Shown here piece after piece: positions 1 through 7,939 of a stretch of 49,522 nucleotides of DNA. The DNA is from CAYGUK01 sp964352985 (GTDB lineage: Bacteria > Pseudomonadota > Gammaproteobacteria > JAHCLG01), in NCBI GenBank assembly GCA_964352985.1, contig CAYGUK010000015.1:1-49522 (forward strand). Direction: 5' to 3'. The translations under genes were made by a program, and so were the position numbers. The number at the start of each line of letters is the position of its first letter. The stretch's first letter is position 1. The notes beneath the pieces were generated by a model. It saw nothing but the letters and a program-made list of their open reading frames with translations. It had not been told where the DNA came from and did not search any database.

Positions 1-46
1 GCTACGAACCAGGCGGTCGGGAGTTCGAATCTCTCCGGGCGCGCCA
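1..46 (+). tRNA. tRNA-Arg (anticodon ACG), 3' part, cut by the window edge
   Basis: The window opens inside the anticodon arm. The loop contains CTACGAA, giving anticodon ACG, and the following bases complete the anticodon stem. A five-base T stem (GGGAG/CTCTC) encloses TTCGAAT. The acceptor 3' strand CGGGCGC, discriminator G and an encoded CCA end at 46. The anticodon region resembles enterobacterial tRNA-Arg(ACG). The 5' half lies outside the window. The 3' terminus is repeated 208 bp downstream, as expected of a tRNA used as an integration site. Confidence 0.85.
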
Positions 47-160
47 TAGATTAACTTCATTATTATTTTCCTGACGTAGTCATTAGCTATACGAATATAT
101 AGTCTCTCCTCCCGGAGAATTCGAACGATAAGAGTTCGATAAAAATAATTGCGAAGAGCG
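28..160 (+). repeat. Direct repeat copy 1: tRNA 3' terminus plus flank
   Basis: The 21 bases at 28-48 (the tRNA 3' end plus TA) recur exactly at 236-256. Similarity continues through about 130 bp downstream, with shared blocks such as cccggagaattcgaac at 111-126 and 319-334. Both blocks are offset by exactly 208 bp, so a whole unit was duplicated. This fits an att-like duplication or a tandem remnant of integrative elements at the tRNA. Confidence 0.75.
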
Positions 161-232
161 CAACGCGCGGCAATTATTTTTAGACGGCTTCGCCGCCCCA
201 AAGGGGTGACGAAGGAACGAAGTGACTGAGGA
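142..232 (+). repeat. Compound hairpin element between the tRNA repeats
   Basis: A perfect 11-bp inverted repeat (142-152 with 170-180) encloses a GC-rich loop. It is followed by a small GC hairpin around 185-195 (CGGC-TTC-GCCG) and a CCCC-AAA-GGGG stem near 196-206. The GC content is far above the surrounding DNA. It may act as a terminator for the tRNA transcript or be a dispersed palindromic repeat element. Copy number in the genome cannot be judged from this window. Confidence 0.5.
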
Positions 233-235
233 ATC

Positions 236-368
236 AATCTCTCCGGGCGCGCCATATATCGATTACATTATTTCTTTTCTGACGAAGCCCTTAGTTACCC
301 GTATATATGATCTCTCCTCCCGGAGAATTCGAACGATATGAGTTCGATAAAAAATTGCGAAAAACGTA
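236..368 (+). repeat. Direct repeat copy 2: tRNA 3' terminus duplicate without the tRNA body
   Basis: This is the second copy of the 208-bp-period repeat. It starts with the last bases of the tRNA T arm and acceptor end, but the sequence to its left is not tRNA, so it is an att-like fragment and not a second tRNA gene. It diverges from copy 1 after about position 367. Confidence 0.72.
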
Positions 369-458
369 ACTCTATATAATGTTTTTACGCTTGTTTACAC
401 GCTCATCTTGCTTATCAATAAAAACCTAAAATACCAACGCTTTAAGTTACTCTACTCA

Positions 459-1817
459 TCAATCTTCAAACTTAGACCAAAACGCATATTTTCGCCCATG
501 AATTTCACGTAATTGCGGTATATATTCAGATGATTTCGGATATTTGTCCCAATTAACAATCTCTGATTCTAATTTCTTTGCTTTTTTCAAATAAGACACG
601 GCATAATGATAAATTGTTGATTTTGCTCTTTTCAAAATTGATTCTGCTAATCGTCGATAAATTAGAACAGTTTCTAAGTAATATTTTTTCTCTTCAAAGT
701 GATTTGCAATAGCTTGTAGCTGAGAATACCAATCTCCATTAATTGAGTGATATTGATGATGTAATAAATGAGTTGCCTGATCAAATTCATTTATTAATTG
801 TAAAAAATTGATTGCATCTAATACATCACTATAATTTAGAGCTATTTTTATAGCCTTTTTACGGTAATTAACTTTTTCTTTTTGATCCAACAAATCAATC
901 AAACTAGTAAAATTATCAATGCTCAAAGATTTACAAAACAAAGTCCAATGATTTTCTTTAATTGCTTCAATATTACCTAAACATTGGTTTACTTTTAGCA
1001 TTAGTCGATCATGACTAAACGCTTTATCTTTACTATCTTTATATTTATTTAACCAATCTAATGCTTCACTTGGTCTATCATACTCAATAAAATGTTCAAT
1101 AATTTTATCTAATATCATGCTATTAAAAACTTTTCCTGAATCAGTAGCATATTTAATATACATCGTCATGTCTTGTCTAATTTCTGCTATTTCTTGTAAT
1201 CCTATCCGAATTGTAAGGTACCTATATGAATCATCATTTTTTGAATTAAAAAGATTATTAAGTTTTTGCTCTATATGATTGATCCCTTTATCACCTAATG
1301 CATTTGAAAATTTCTTGATAATATTGTCTCTAACACCATAGTTATTTCCCATAAATGTAGTAAAAACTTTATCTGCTAATGCAATCTCATCTCGAGGTAC
1401 AATTTTCTCCCAAGCATGTCCCCAATCTTCAACAATATCATAAAATACTTGTCCCATATAACCACTAGAATCATCTACAGAATCAATAATAGCACTATCA
1501 TTTAATATTATTTCTTCTAATAAATCTGCTGCCAACTTTGGATTTTTGGGTAATATCTCATTAACGATGGAAGTGCGTAAATGGTTTAGAACAGATGAAA
1601 ATGCATGAGCATGCCTCCAATCATAAAATTTTTTTCCACTTACTATACTTCTTATTTTTTCCCTAATTAGCTTTGCCATATTATTTATTTCTTTAGATGC
1701 TAAAAGTAATTCACATTTTTCATGTAATTCGGTATCGCTTTGTGAGTGTTCCGATAATAAATCAGCCAATTTTTTCACCGTTAATTTTGATAACTCTTTT
1801 TCTAAATCATATACCAT
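459..1817 (-). CDS. DUF6880-like hypothetical protein (452 aa)
   Basis: This cytosolic-looking protein has no signal peptide or membrane segment. The N-terminal half carries the block I recall from the DUF6880 family: FYDWRHAHAF, then a DDSSGYMGQVFYDIVEDWGHAWE-type stretch and NNYGVRDNIIKKF. The C-terminal half is a run of amphipathic helices resembling helical TPR-like repeats (residues about 200-440). The ATG at 1817 is the natural start. Function is unknown, and DUF6880 proteins are often called SWIM-zinc-finger-associated. The gene is intact although it lies beside the decayed integration site, so it may be cargo. The family name is from memory and should be checked. Confidence 0.6.
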   Translation of the reverse strand: MVYDLEKELSKLTVKKLADLLSEHSQSDTELHEKCELLLASKEINNMAKLIREKIRSIVSGKKFYDWRHAHAFSSVLNHLRTSIVNEILPKNPKLAADLLEEIILNDSAIIDSVDDSSGYMGQVFYDIVEDWGHAWEKIVPRDEIALADKVFTTFMGNNYGVRDNIIKKFSNALGDKGINHIEQKLNNLFNSKNDDSYRYLTIRIGLQEIAEIRQDMTMYIKYATDSGKVFNSMILDKIIEHFIEYDRPSEALDWLNKYKDSKDKAFSHDRLMLKVNQCLGNIEAIKENHWTLFCKSLSIDNFTSLIDLLDQKEKVNYRKKAIKIALNYSDVLDAINFLQLINEFDQATHLLHHQYHSINGDWYSQLQAIANHFEEKKYYLETVLIYRRLAESILKRAKSTIYHYAVSYLKKAKKLESEIVNWDKYPKSSEYIPQLREIHGRKYAFWSKFED

Positions 1818-2887
1818 TTGTCTTATCCAAATTATTTTACTATTAATATACTATTTTGATTTTATCTACCTATCAATAATCAAATATCAGTCCTCAATAA
1901 CCCCTTTCCAAGATTCACCCCCTAGTTTATTAATTAATAACTCTGAAAAGTGAGTGAGCAATTTCACACGGATTGTAGCATGCTGATGCGCAGAAACTAT
2001 ATAAAGATTTAACCGGATTTGATTGTTCTATTAATAATAGTAAACATATTAAAGAATTAACGGCAGAACAAAAAATTGCAGATATTTAAGCACAGAAACT
2101 TATAAATATCGTTTTGGGCCATTCCCGTGAGGGTATTTCATCAGTTTATTCCAGCTAGAACATGATTACTGTCATTGAAAATTTATTATGTGCCAACATA
2201 AAATAGATGAAAATCAATTTCTTATTACAGATTTAATTGAGAATAAAATAATGGCACAATTTAGTTATACGAAACAATTTTCAGCAGATTGCCGTATCAA
2301 AAAATAACCCTCCCCAAATAGCAATATAAATCCCCTCGACGATTGGGTTATAGGATAGGATAATTATTAATCGTATAATAGTAGCATTGTTCACTCATAC
2401 TAAGTATTGTTGCACGCTATTATTAGCTTACTCTCTCATTGGTGATACAAAAAAGATCTATTCATCTTTTTCAAACTATTAGAAATGTTTATTATAAAAT
2501 CTGATTTCCACCTTAATCCCGCTGTAATTAATTCTTTTCAGCAAGAGGAAAAGAATTCTTGAAAAACCAATATCTATCGAATTACGGGACATATGAATGA
2601 CTTTAAACGTTATATTGACAACCATGTCTATGGATTCTTATTTGAAGAAATTAATTTTGATGCAATTTCAACATTCATTAATAATATGTTAATTAATGTT
2701 CATACTATAGGTTATACTGATGCTAATAGCATAATGAATAGACTACCGACAATCTTGTAGATCAACGAAAAGTTTTAGCTAGTAGATTAGGTAAATATTA
2801 ATTATTTTAAATCTTGAGCAATTGAGAAAGAATGATAACCTTAATACTATTGTGTATAATATCGAATCTTATTGAGGTTATTAAATA
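1818..2887. other. Gene-poor decayed region
   Basis: No intact gene is visible. Short open stretches interrupted by stops are present, including an integrase C-terminal remnant (listed separately). A stretch at about 2590-2757 reads as a broken ORF on the plus strand (MNDFKRYIDNHVYGFLFEEI...), which I do not recognise. The region looks like degraded former coding DNA. Confidence 0.6.
1979..2158 (+). pseudogene. Tyrosine recombinase (integrase) C-terminal remnant
   Basis: In one plus-strand frame the sequence reads DAQKLYKDLTGFDCS..., an internal TAA, then AQKLINIVLGHSREGISSVYSS and a stop. The block LGHSR followed by a terminal VYS matches the C-terminal catalytic box (H-x-x-R ... Y) of phage-type integrases. 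The N-terminal part of the gene is missing. Its place between a tRNA with a duplicated 3' end and other mobile debris suggests it is the integrase of the element that once inserted there. Confidence 0.6.
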
Positions 2888-3224
2888 ATGTCGAAAAATC
2901 AACTACAGGGGAAATGGAAGATTATAAGCATGGATCAATGGGATAGTGATTATATAAATTTAGTAGAACCAGGTTATATTGAATTCAATAAAAATTCTAA
3001 TTCTGGTGAATTACATTTTGGATGTATTTATGCTGATATTTTCTATGTAATTAAAAATGACACTACTGATGAATTTAGTATTGAATTTACATTTCAAGGT
3101 GATGATGAAGGAGACATTGTCTCTGGTCGTGGTTCAGCAACATTAATAAAAAAAAACACTTAAAGGCTATATTTATCTTCATGGTAGCGATAATTCATCA
3201 TTTACAGCGAAACCATTTCAGTAA
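2888..3224 (+). pseudogene. Small conserved protein, frameshifted near its C-terminus
   Basis: The first frame encodes 91 aa starting MSKNQLQGKWKIISMDQWD and ends at 3163. The family pattern is LQGxWxIxxMxxWDxDY ... FGxIxxD ... EFTFQGxDExDxxSGRGxATL. After an A-rich run (AAAAAAAA) the frame is lost, but the next frame continues with KGYIYLHGSDNSSFTAKPFQ and a stop at 3222-3224, which looks like the expected end of the same family. A one- or two-base indel in the homopolymer explains this. Function is unknown. It could also be a sequencing error or phase variation. Confidence 0.65.
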
Positions 3225-3364
3225 TTAATTTTTCGTTTTAGCGAAAGACCTAAATTGAGAAGTGATAATGCATTAACCGTATTGATTAAGCCACCACTGT
3301 TTGATTAGCTATACAGAACCTTTCAATCTCATTGGGGCACATTGCTAAGAAAATAATATTCTAA

Positions 3365-4206
3365 TCATAATACATCATACACCTTCAGACTTTCAATATT
3401 TTCATGAGGCTTACTAATCCAAACAGCTTCATGAAACGTGGCCGTAGTTGGTATTTTATATTTAAAGCGCAATGGATTTTTATTATAAGCCATCTGTAAT
3501 ACGTTATTATGAAATATCATCAATAAATCCGTAATAAACAGATGCAGGTGTTAATCTATTAATATCTGAATGACGATGTTCGTTGTTATTAATCAAAAAA
3601 ATCACGGTAAACAGATTTATTTTTTTAATAAGGTGAAAACATATTGGAAATGCTGCGCAATAATTTAAAGTTTCAAATTGTGATACAAAAAATTGATTAT
3701 AATTCCTGGTATATGGCCTAAAATGTGTTTTTCGACATATAATTCAGTAAATAAAAACGCAACTGGTTTCGAGCGCATGCTAGAACCAAGGTCGGCATGC
3801 AATGTTAATTATCCATCATTTCTTGCTCTCATTCGTCTCGAGTGTCGGGAGCGTGACGTCGAATATCTATGAGACTTTTTGAATATTAATAATCACCTCA
3901 GCTTAATTAAGATTTGCTTTTAATCTAGCATTTTTTTTAAAGCCGGCTCAGTATTTCTTGCTCAGGGGTTAACTGCATTTTCAACCTCGTGATTTGAAAA
4001 GTGCTGGTAACGCGTCGACTTCACGTAGTCTTCGCCAATCCGTAATTTGTAAGCTATATAAACTTTCTCGTTGTAATATTGCGCCTTATTCCCCATGTAG
4101 AGTCGTATTATTTAACTCATCAAGAATACGCAGCTTATATTTCACCGTGATGTTACGTCGTTTTTTGTTATTAATCATTGCCTCTTGAGCTGGCATTTCA
4201 ACTTGA
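3365..4206 (-). pseudogene. IS3-family transposase (orfA+orfB) ruin
   Basis: Reading on the minus strand, the N-terminal part at about 4200-3900 gives KRRNITVKYKLRILDELN, then GAILQREGLYSLQITDWRR, typical of the IS3 OrfA helix-turn-helix. A decayed leucine-zipper/QK segment follows (NARLKANLN, AEVIINIQK). At about 3800-3660 the DDE part reads LHADLGSSMRSKPVAFLF, and at 3594-3365 NNEHRHSDINRLTPASVYYG and then NPLRFKYKIPT...AVWISKP. Several stops and frameshifts, plus loss of most of the catalytic core, make it inactive. Plus-strand open frames over this region are shadows. Confidence 0.8.
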
Positions 4207-4212
4207 GTGTTA

Positions 4213-4271
4213 ACCAACTTATCAATTACTGATGGAGGTCGTAGGCCGACAAATGTAACTGATAAGTTGGT
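4213..4271. repeat. Perfect 12-bp inverted repeat near the IS3 ruin
   Basis: ACCAACTTATCA at 4213-4224 is the reverse complement of TGATAAGTTGGT at 4260-4271, with a 35-base loop holding a smaller GGTCG/CGACC-like element. It lies just upstream of the OrfA remnant and may be part of the element's end or a structured leader. Confidence 0.55.
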
Positions 4272-4473
4272 CTTTGTGGTTCCTTTGTTCTTTGCTTATT
4301 TGTATTTGTTATTAATTTTCTCCATGCTGCCACATGTTAATTTTGCAGATCTTTTTTCCTCATTGATATTAGCACAGAGGGATGCTGTAAATTGATTAAG
4401 TATAAGTTTCTCCTATTTCATATCAACTAATATTCCAAAGAAATAAGTTTTAGAAATAATCTTGTAATTAATC

Positions 4474-4779
4474 TTATTGCTTAATTTTTTTAATCTTCTT
4501 TTTTTCTATTAGCTGCTGATAATCACTCATTAAGAAATGTAAAATTTTTATATCTTTTGTATTAAAATGTTCTAACATTTCAAAATTTAAAAAAATTTCT
4601 GATATAGTTCGCATTATTTCACATTTTGATAAATTATCATAAATTAACAGAGATGTATTATTATCAAATTCTCGGTTTATTGTTTTTATATAAAAGCGTT
4701 TATTTTTTGTTGTATTATCGATTAGATTTTTTGGCTGCTCATCGATTGATAACAAATTACAATCCAAGTTAGTTCTCAT
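4474..4779 (-). CDS. Hypothetical protein at the end of the thioamidation operon (101 aa)
   Basis: The open frame begins upstream at 4821, but ATG 4779 is preceded by AAAGGAGAC at good spacing and is chosen. The product starts MRTNLDCNLLSID and ends with a strongly basic tail (EKKKIKKIKQ). It contains no recognised domain, signal peptide or membrane segment. It lies 110 bp after tfuA on the same strand, so it may be the last gene of the operon or have its own promoter in the AT-rich gap. It could be a cluster-specific accessory protein or a modification substrate, but nothing in the sequence decides this. Confidence 0.55.
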   Translation of the reverse strand: MRTNLDCNLLSIDEQPKNLIDNTTKNKRFYIKTINREFDNNTSLLIYDNLSKCEIMRTISEIFLNFEMLEHFNTKDIKILHFLMSDYQQLIEKKKIKKIKQ

Positions 4780-4888
4780 AGAGTGTCTCCTTTCATTGTC
4801 TGGTGAAGTGTATGAAAACATAAGAGAAAATTTATTAGAATGTGAAAATTATAAATTATTTACTATATATAGAAAACATATGGTGTTT

Positions 4889-6304
4889 TTATTGGGCAAA
4901 TACTTTCCAGTCTTGCTCGTTGATTATACACAATTTTTCACATAGCTCAACAGCATATTGTGTCCAATCCTTCATTATTAGGGATGTTGGCAGAATCTGT
5001 TCGATATTTCCATCAATAACAAAATATTTAAATAAACAAGCATCTCGCATCATTATTTCAAATTCTTTCTGAGATAAATTATTTTGTTCTAGCCATTCAT
5101 TAGTTTTTGTGACTGTCTCCAACTTAAAAGATTTTCGAAATTTATTTGTATAATTTTGTAAATAAATTTTATTTATTTTTGTAACATCAATATCTAAATA
5201 GTTTTTTAAATGTTCCCAACAAATAGTGTGTAATATTACAGAATAAAATTCTCTTTTATAATCACTCTTAAAATAGGTAATAATTTCTTCTTGATGACAA
5301 TCATCAAATAACAATGGATTTAATATATTAGTAACTCCCAGCAAAGTTAATAATTGATGTGCCCTAAAAAATAAATTTTTATTATGAAGACAGTTTAATA
5401 ATTTGTTCAACTCTATTAATGAATTAGTATTTTCCTTATCACATATAATATTATATAAATGAGATAAGATGATCTCAATTTTTTGATTAGTGCAAAACAT
5501 GATGTTACTGATAGTATTAAAATAATACATGAGCATACCAAGTCTGCGATATAGCACCCCAAAGTCATCTTTCAATGATAGTGTAGTGCATTGTTGATTT
5601 TTAATAATAGCATTAATGGATGAACTAAAGTTGAAATTAATTGTGCTAAATTTCAACTTACTTAAGTCAATATTCTCTAAATATTTTAAAGCTGTTATTG
5701 CATCTTCTTTTTTCTGATCAATAAAGTTACTTAACAACCAATCTATATCTAAAGTTCTAAAATCATTATTTAAATAAATTGATTTTAATTCTGAAAAATT
5801 TCTATCAATATAATATTTATCCTTAAAATATCGTAATAATTTTTGACCTGCTTCTTTTGTTATTTTGTTTTTGTTTATAGCATTTGTAATTGTAAAGCGA
5901 ATATTTATCATTGCATCACTAATTGGAATATAGTTATTATTTTCATTAAAATGAAATACTGCAACCTCATCATCATCATTAATACTACCATTTTTATAAC
6001 ATTTGAATATTTCTCCAATCCCAATCATGCCTAATTGATGCAATTCAGATGCGCGCAAAGCACCCATGCTAGAAGCACCAATCACAACCACTTTTCTCTG
6101 TAAAGCAAATAATATTTCTTTATGCCAAACAGCAGGAACATTTTCAAAGTAGCCATCAATAATTAAAATAACATCTGGTTTATCTAGTAATGATTTAATT
6201 AAATCACCATGTTTTATTGGTGGAAAATATTTTGCAAATGGAATAATTGATTTCGCAATATTTTTATCTAATGTTGGCCCTAGAAATATATGAATATTTT
6301 TCAT
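4889..6304 (-). CDS. tfuA: TfuA-like protein, thioamidation partner of YcaO
   Basis: TfuA proteins work with YcaO in backbone thioamidation. The characterised archaeal TfuA hydrolyses ThiS thiocarboxylate to release sulfur and helps YcaO bind its substrate, using a Ser-Lys pair. The N-terminal third is a textbook TfuA core: IFLGPTL (6-12), PPIKHGDL (28-35), IIDGYF (48-53), VWHKEIL (59-65), GASSMGALRASEL (76-88) and DDDEVAVFH. The HKEI lysine and the SSM serines are the expected catalytic neighbourhood. The remaining ~340 residues form a helical, lineage-specific C-terminal region. Its ATG overlaps the ycaO stop (ATGA), so the two are translationally coupled. Confidence 0.92.
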   Translation of the reverse strand: MKNIHIFLGPTLDKNIAKSIIPFAKYFPPIKHGDLIKSLLDKPDVILIIDGYFENVPAVWHKEILFALQRKVVVIGASSMGALRASELHQLGMIGIGEIFKCYKNGSINDDDEVAVFHFNENNNYIPISDAMINIRFTITNAINKNKITKEAGQKLLRYFKDKYYIDRNFSELKSIYLNNDFRTLDIDWLLSNFIDQKKEDAITALKYLENIDLSKLKFSTINFNFSSSINAIIKNQQCTTLSLKDDFGVLYRRLGMLMYYFNTISNIMFCTNQKIEIILSHLYNIICDKENTNSLIELNKLLNCLHNKNLFFRAHQLLTLLGVTNILNPLLFDDCHQEEIITYFKSDYKREFYSVILHTICWEHLKNYLDIDVTKINKIYLQNYTNKFRKSFKLETVTKTNEWLEQNNLSQKEFEIMMRDACLFKYFVIDGNIEQILPTSLIMKDWTQYAVELCEKLCIINEQDWKVFAQ

Positions 6305-7449
6305 AATGACAACTCTAGCGTAGGAGAAATAACCTGAACAATAGGTATGTTAATATTTTCTTTGGTATGATCAATATAAATAACATCAGAGATATTATTT
6401 GCTACTAAAGCATTTAATATGTAGTTTTTTGCATCGATAAGATTGTTGAAATTTTTAGTATTTAGAGCATCCATATTTATTAATGCTGCTTTTTCTTGAA
6501 ATAATGATTTACCTATAATACGTTTTTTATAATAATTTTCGAAAATATCATCGCGGCTTCCAGTGATTAGTGTCAATCTAGTTTGGATAGCTTCTAATAT
6601 TGATTTAATAACAGCATTATCGATTGTTAAATGACATGCTTGACCATAACAAGCGCCTATGATTCTTTTGTGCCTGACATTTTCTTGTTCTAATAATTCA
6701 CAAATACAAACAGGTAAATTATATTTATTTTGGATATAAAATAAATTTATCGTTAAATTGGCTGAAAATATTTTATTTATTAACTCCTGGAGTAACCTAA
6801 TATCGCTTAATGAATTTATGTTTATCTGTTTTGTAATTTCTTTTTGATTGGGTGCTATTAGTTGATTATTTATTACGTCTCTTTCGACTAATTCTAATAA
6901 TGCATGAATCAATGCATCATCAAAAGAAGTACCGCCAGCAATACCATTTGTTGAAATTCTAAAGTATTTTCGTTGTTCATCAATAATAGTACTATCCATA
7001 TTAATCAACGTTTTTGGTATTAATATTAATTCACTTGTGAAAATATTTTTAGCTTCAACCCATGAAAAAGAAATATTATTTATACTCTTTTCATGGATAA
7101 TTCCTTTATTAAGTAATGTGGGTGAAATCAAATTATGATTGTCTTTTAACTTATTATAATTTCCATTAACAGTACTATTTGGAATATTTTCCAAATGAAA
7201 TAATTCTAATGATTCAATAATTGAGGATACTTGTGCTTCTGCATCATTAATCCCCTTACCTTGTGAAACTGAAAGATGCTTGGCATTAGGACGAATAGCT
7301 TGATAAACGGGAATGCCAATATTATCTAATCCAGTTACGTTGGCTACTCTTGTGATCCCCACGTCTGATAAGATAGGCATTAATTTAGATAAAAAATCCT
7401 TAGGGCATGTTTTTCTAAAAGATCCTGCGACTTCTATTAGTTTTTCCAT
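6301..7449 (-). CDS. ycaO: YcaO-domain protein (peptide backbone thioamidation or azoline formation)
   Basis: YcaO enzymes use ATP to phosphorylate a backbone amide before thioamidation or azoline formation. Visible motifs are SQGKGINDAEAQ (62-73), the acidic helix SIIESLELFH (76-85), STNGIAGGTSFDDALIHALLELVERD (166-191, the nucleotide/Mg-binding block) and a C-terminal PIVQVISPTLE segment. At 382 aa it is the size of TfuA-associated YcaO proteins, and there is no fused E1-like C domain. Its partner is the overlapping tfuA. A ThiS-like gene lies 76 bp upstream in the same direction. The pairing argues for thioamidation rather than heterocycle formation. Confidence 0.93.
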   Translation of the reverse strand: MEKLIEVAGSFRKTCPKDFLSKLMPILSDVGITRVANVTGLDNIGIPVYQAIRPNAKHLSVSQGKGINDAEAQVSSIIESLELFHLENIPNSTVNGNYNKLKDNHNLISPTLLNKGIIHEKSINNISFSWVEAKNIFTSELILIPKTLINMDSTIIDEQRKYFRISTNGIAGGTSFDDALIHALLELVERDVINNQLIAPNQKEITKQININSLSDIRLLQELINKIFSANLTINLFYIQNKYNLPVCICELLEQENVRHKRIIGACYGQACHLTIDNAVIKSILEAIQTRLTLITGSRDDIFENYYKKRIIGKSLFQEKAALINMDALNTKNFNNLIDAKNYILNALVANNISDVIYIDHTKENINIPIVQVISPTLELSL

Positions 7450-7525
7450 TTTCTCTAATATTTTATTTATAGTATATGTATCTTAATACGAAGTTGAATA
7501 AAATAAAAGTATTACTTAATTGATA

Positions 7526-7792
7526 TTATCCACCAGCAGTTGCAATTAGAATGGTTATGATATCGTCATCTTTTAATGTATATTCCATTGAATTAATAAT
7601 TTCATCATTTAAAGCTAATCTAATATGAGCTTGCAAATCATTATTGTTTTCTGACATTAAACTTTTTTGTAATTGTGGAAAGTTTTGGAAAAGATTATTT
7701 AATAGTGAATTTATACTGTTGCCAGATATCGTAATTTCTGAATCTACATTAATGAATTTAGATATTTGAGTTGGGAATTTAATTTTTGGCAT
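7526..7792 (-). CDS. ThiS/MoaD-family sulfur carrier protein ending in Gly-Gly (88 aa)
   Basis: The length, the beta-grasp pattern and the C-terminus DDDIITILIATAGG match the ThiS/MoaD family. In that family the terminal Gly-Gly is adenylated by an E1-like enzyme and converted to a thiocarboxylate. Its position directly upstream of ycaO-tfuA suggests it is the dedicated sulfur donor for the YcaO reaction, as ThiS is for archaeal TfuA. No ThiF/MoeB-like activator or sulfurtransferase is encoded in the window, so these would come from the thiamine or molybdopterin pathways elsewhere in the genome. Confidence 0.85.
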   Translation of the reverse strand: MPKIKFPTQISKFINVDSEITISGNSINSLLNNLFQNFPQLQKSLMSENNNDLQAHIRLALNDEIINSMEYTLKDDDIITILIATAGG

Positions 7793-7801
7793 TTGACTTA
7801 T

Positions 7802-7909
7802 TTAGATTAATTCATCTGAATCACATTCATAATCTATAAGATCTGAATGTGTTTGATCATGCCAATAATTTTCATCTGTTAAATTTTCAATTACAATTAA
7901 ATATAACAT
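7802..7909 (-). CDS. Candidate RiPP precursor peptide (35 aa), too short for ordinary gene calling
   Basis: ATG 7909 is preceded by CCAGGAGTAATACCT, a strong ribosome binding site at good spacing; an in-frame upstream ATG at 7930 lacks one. The product begins MLYLIVIENLTDENYW, continues HDQTHSDLIDY and ends ECDSDELI. It lies between the 445-aa gene and the ThiS-like gene, in the same direction. The short acidic peptide, with a hydrophobic N-terminus, a single Cys and a negatively charged C-terminus, is what a leader-core substrate could look like, but there is no recognised family match. It could instead be a leader ORF or a small structural partner. Confidence 0.5.
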   Translation of the reverse strand: MLYLIVIENLTDENYWHDQTHSDLIDYECDSDELI

Positions 7910-7939
7910 AGGTATTACTCCTGGAAACATTACCACTTT

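Noticed and set aside
236..256. Second tRNA gene
   Set aside because: Only the 3' terminal bases are repeated; no anticodon or D arm precedes them.
3994..4395. Two short plus-strand open frames (64 and 62 aa)
   Set aside because: They lie antisense to the readable IS3 transposase ruin and have no ribosome binding site; they are shadows.
4842..5072. Plus-strand frame of 76 aa at the tfuA end
   Set aside because: It is largely antisense to the tfuA coding sequence, with no family features.
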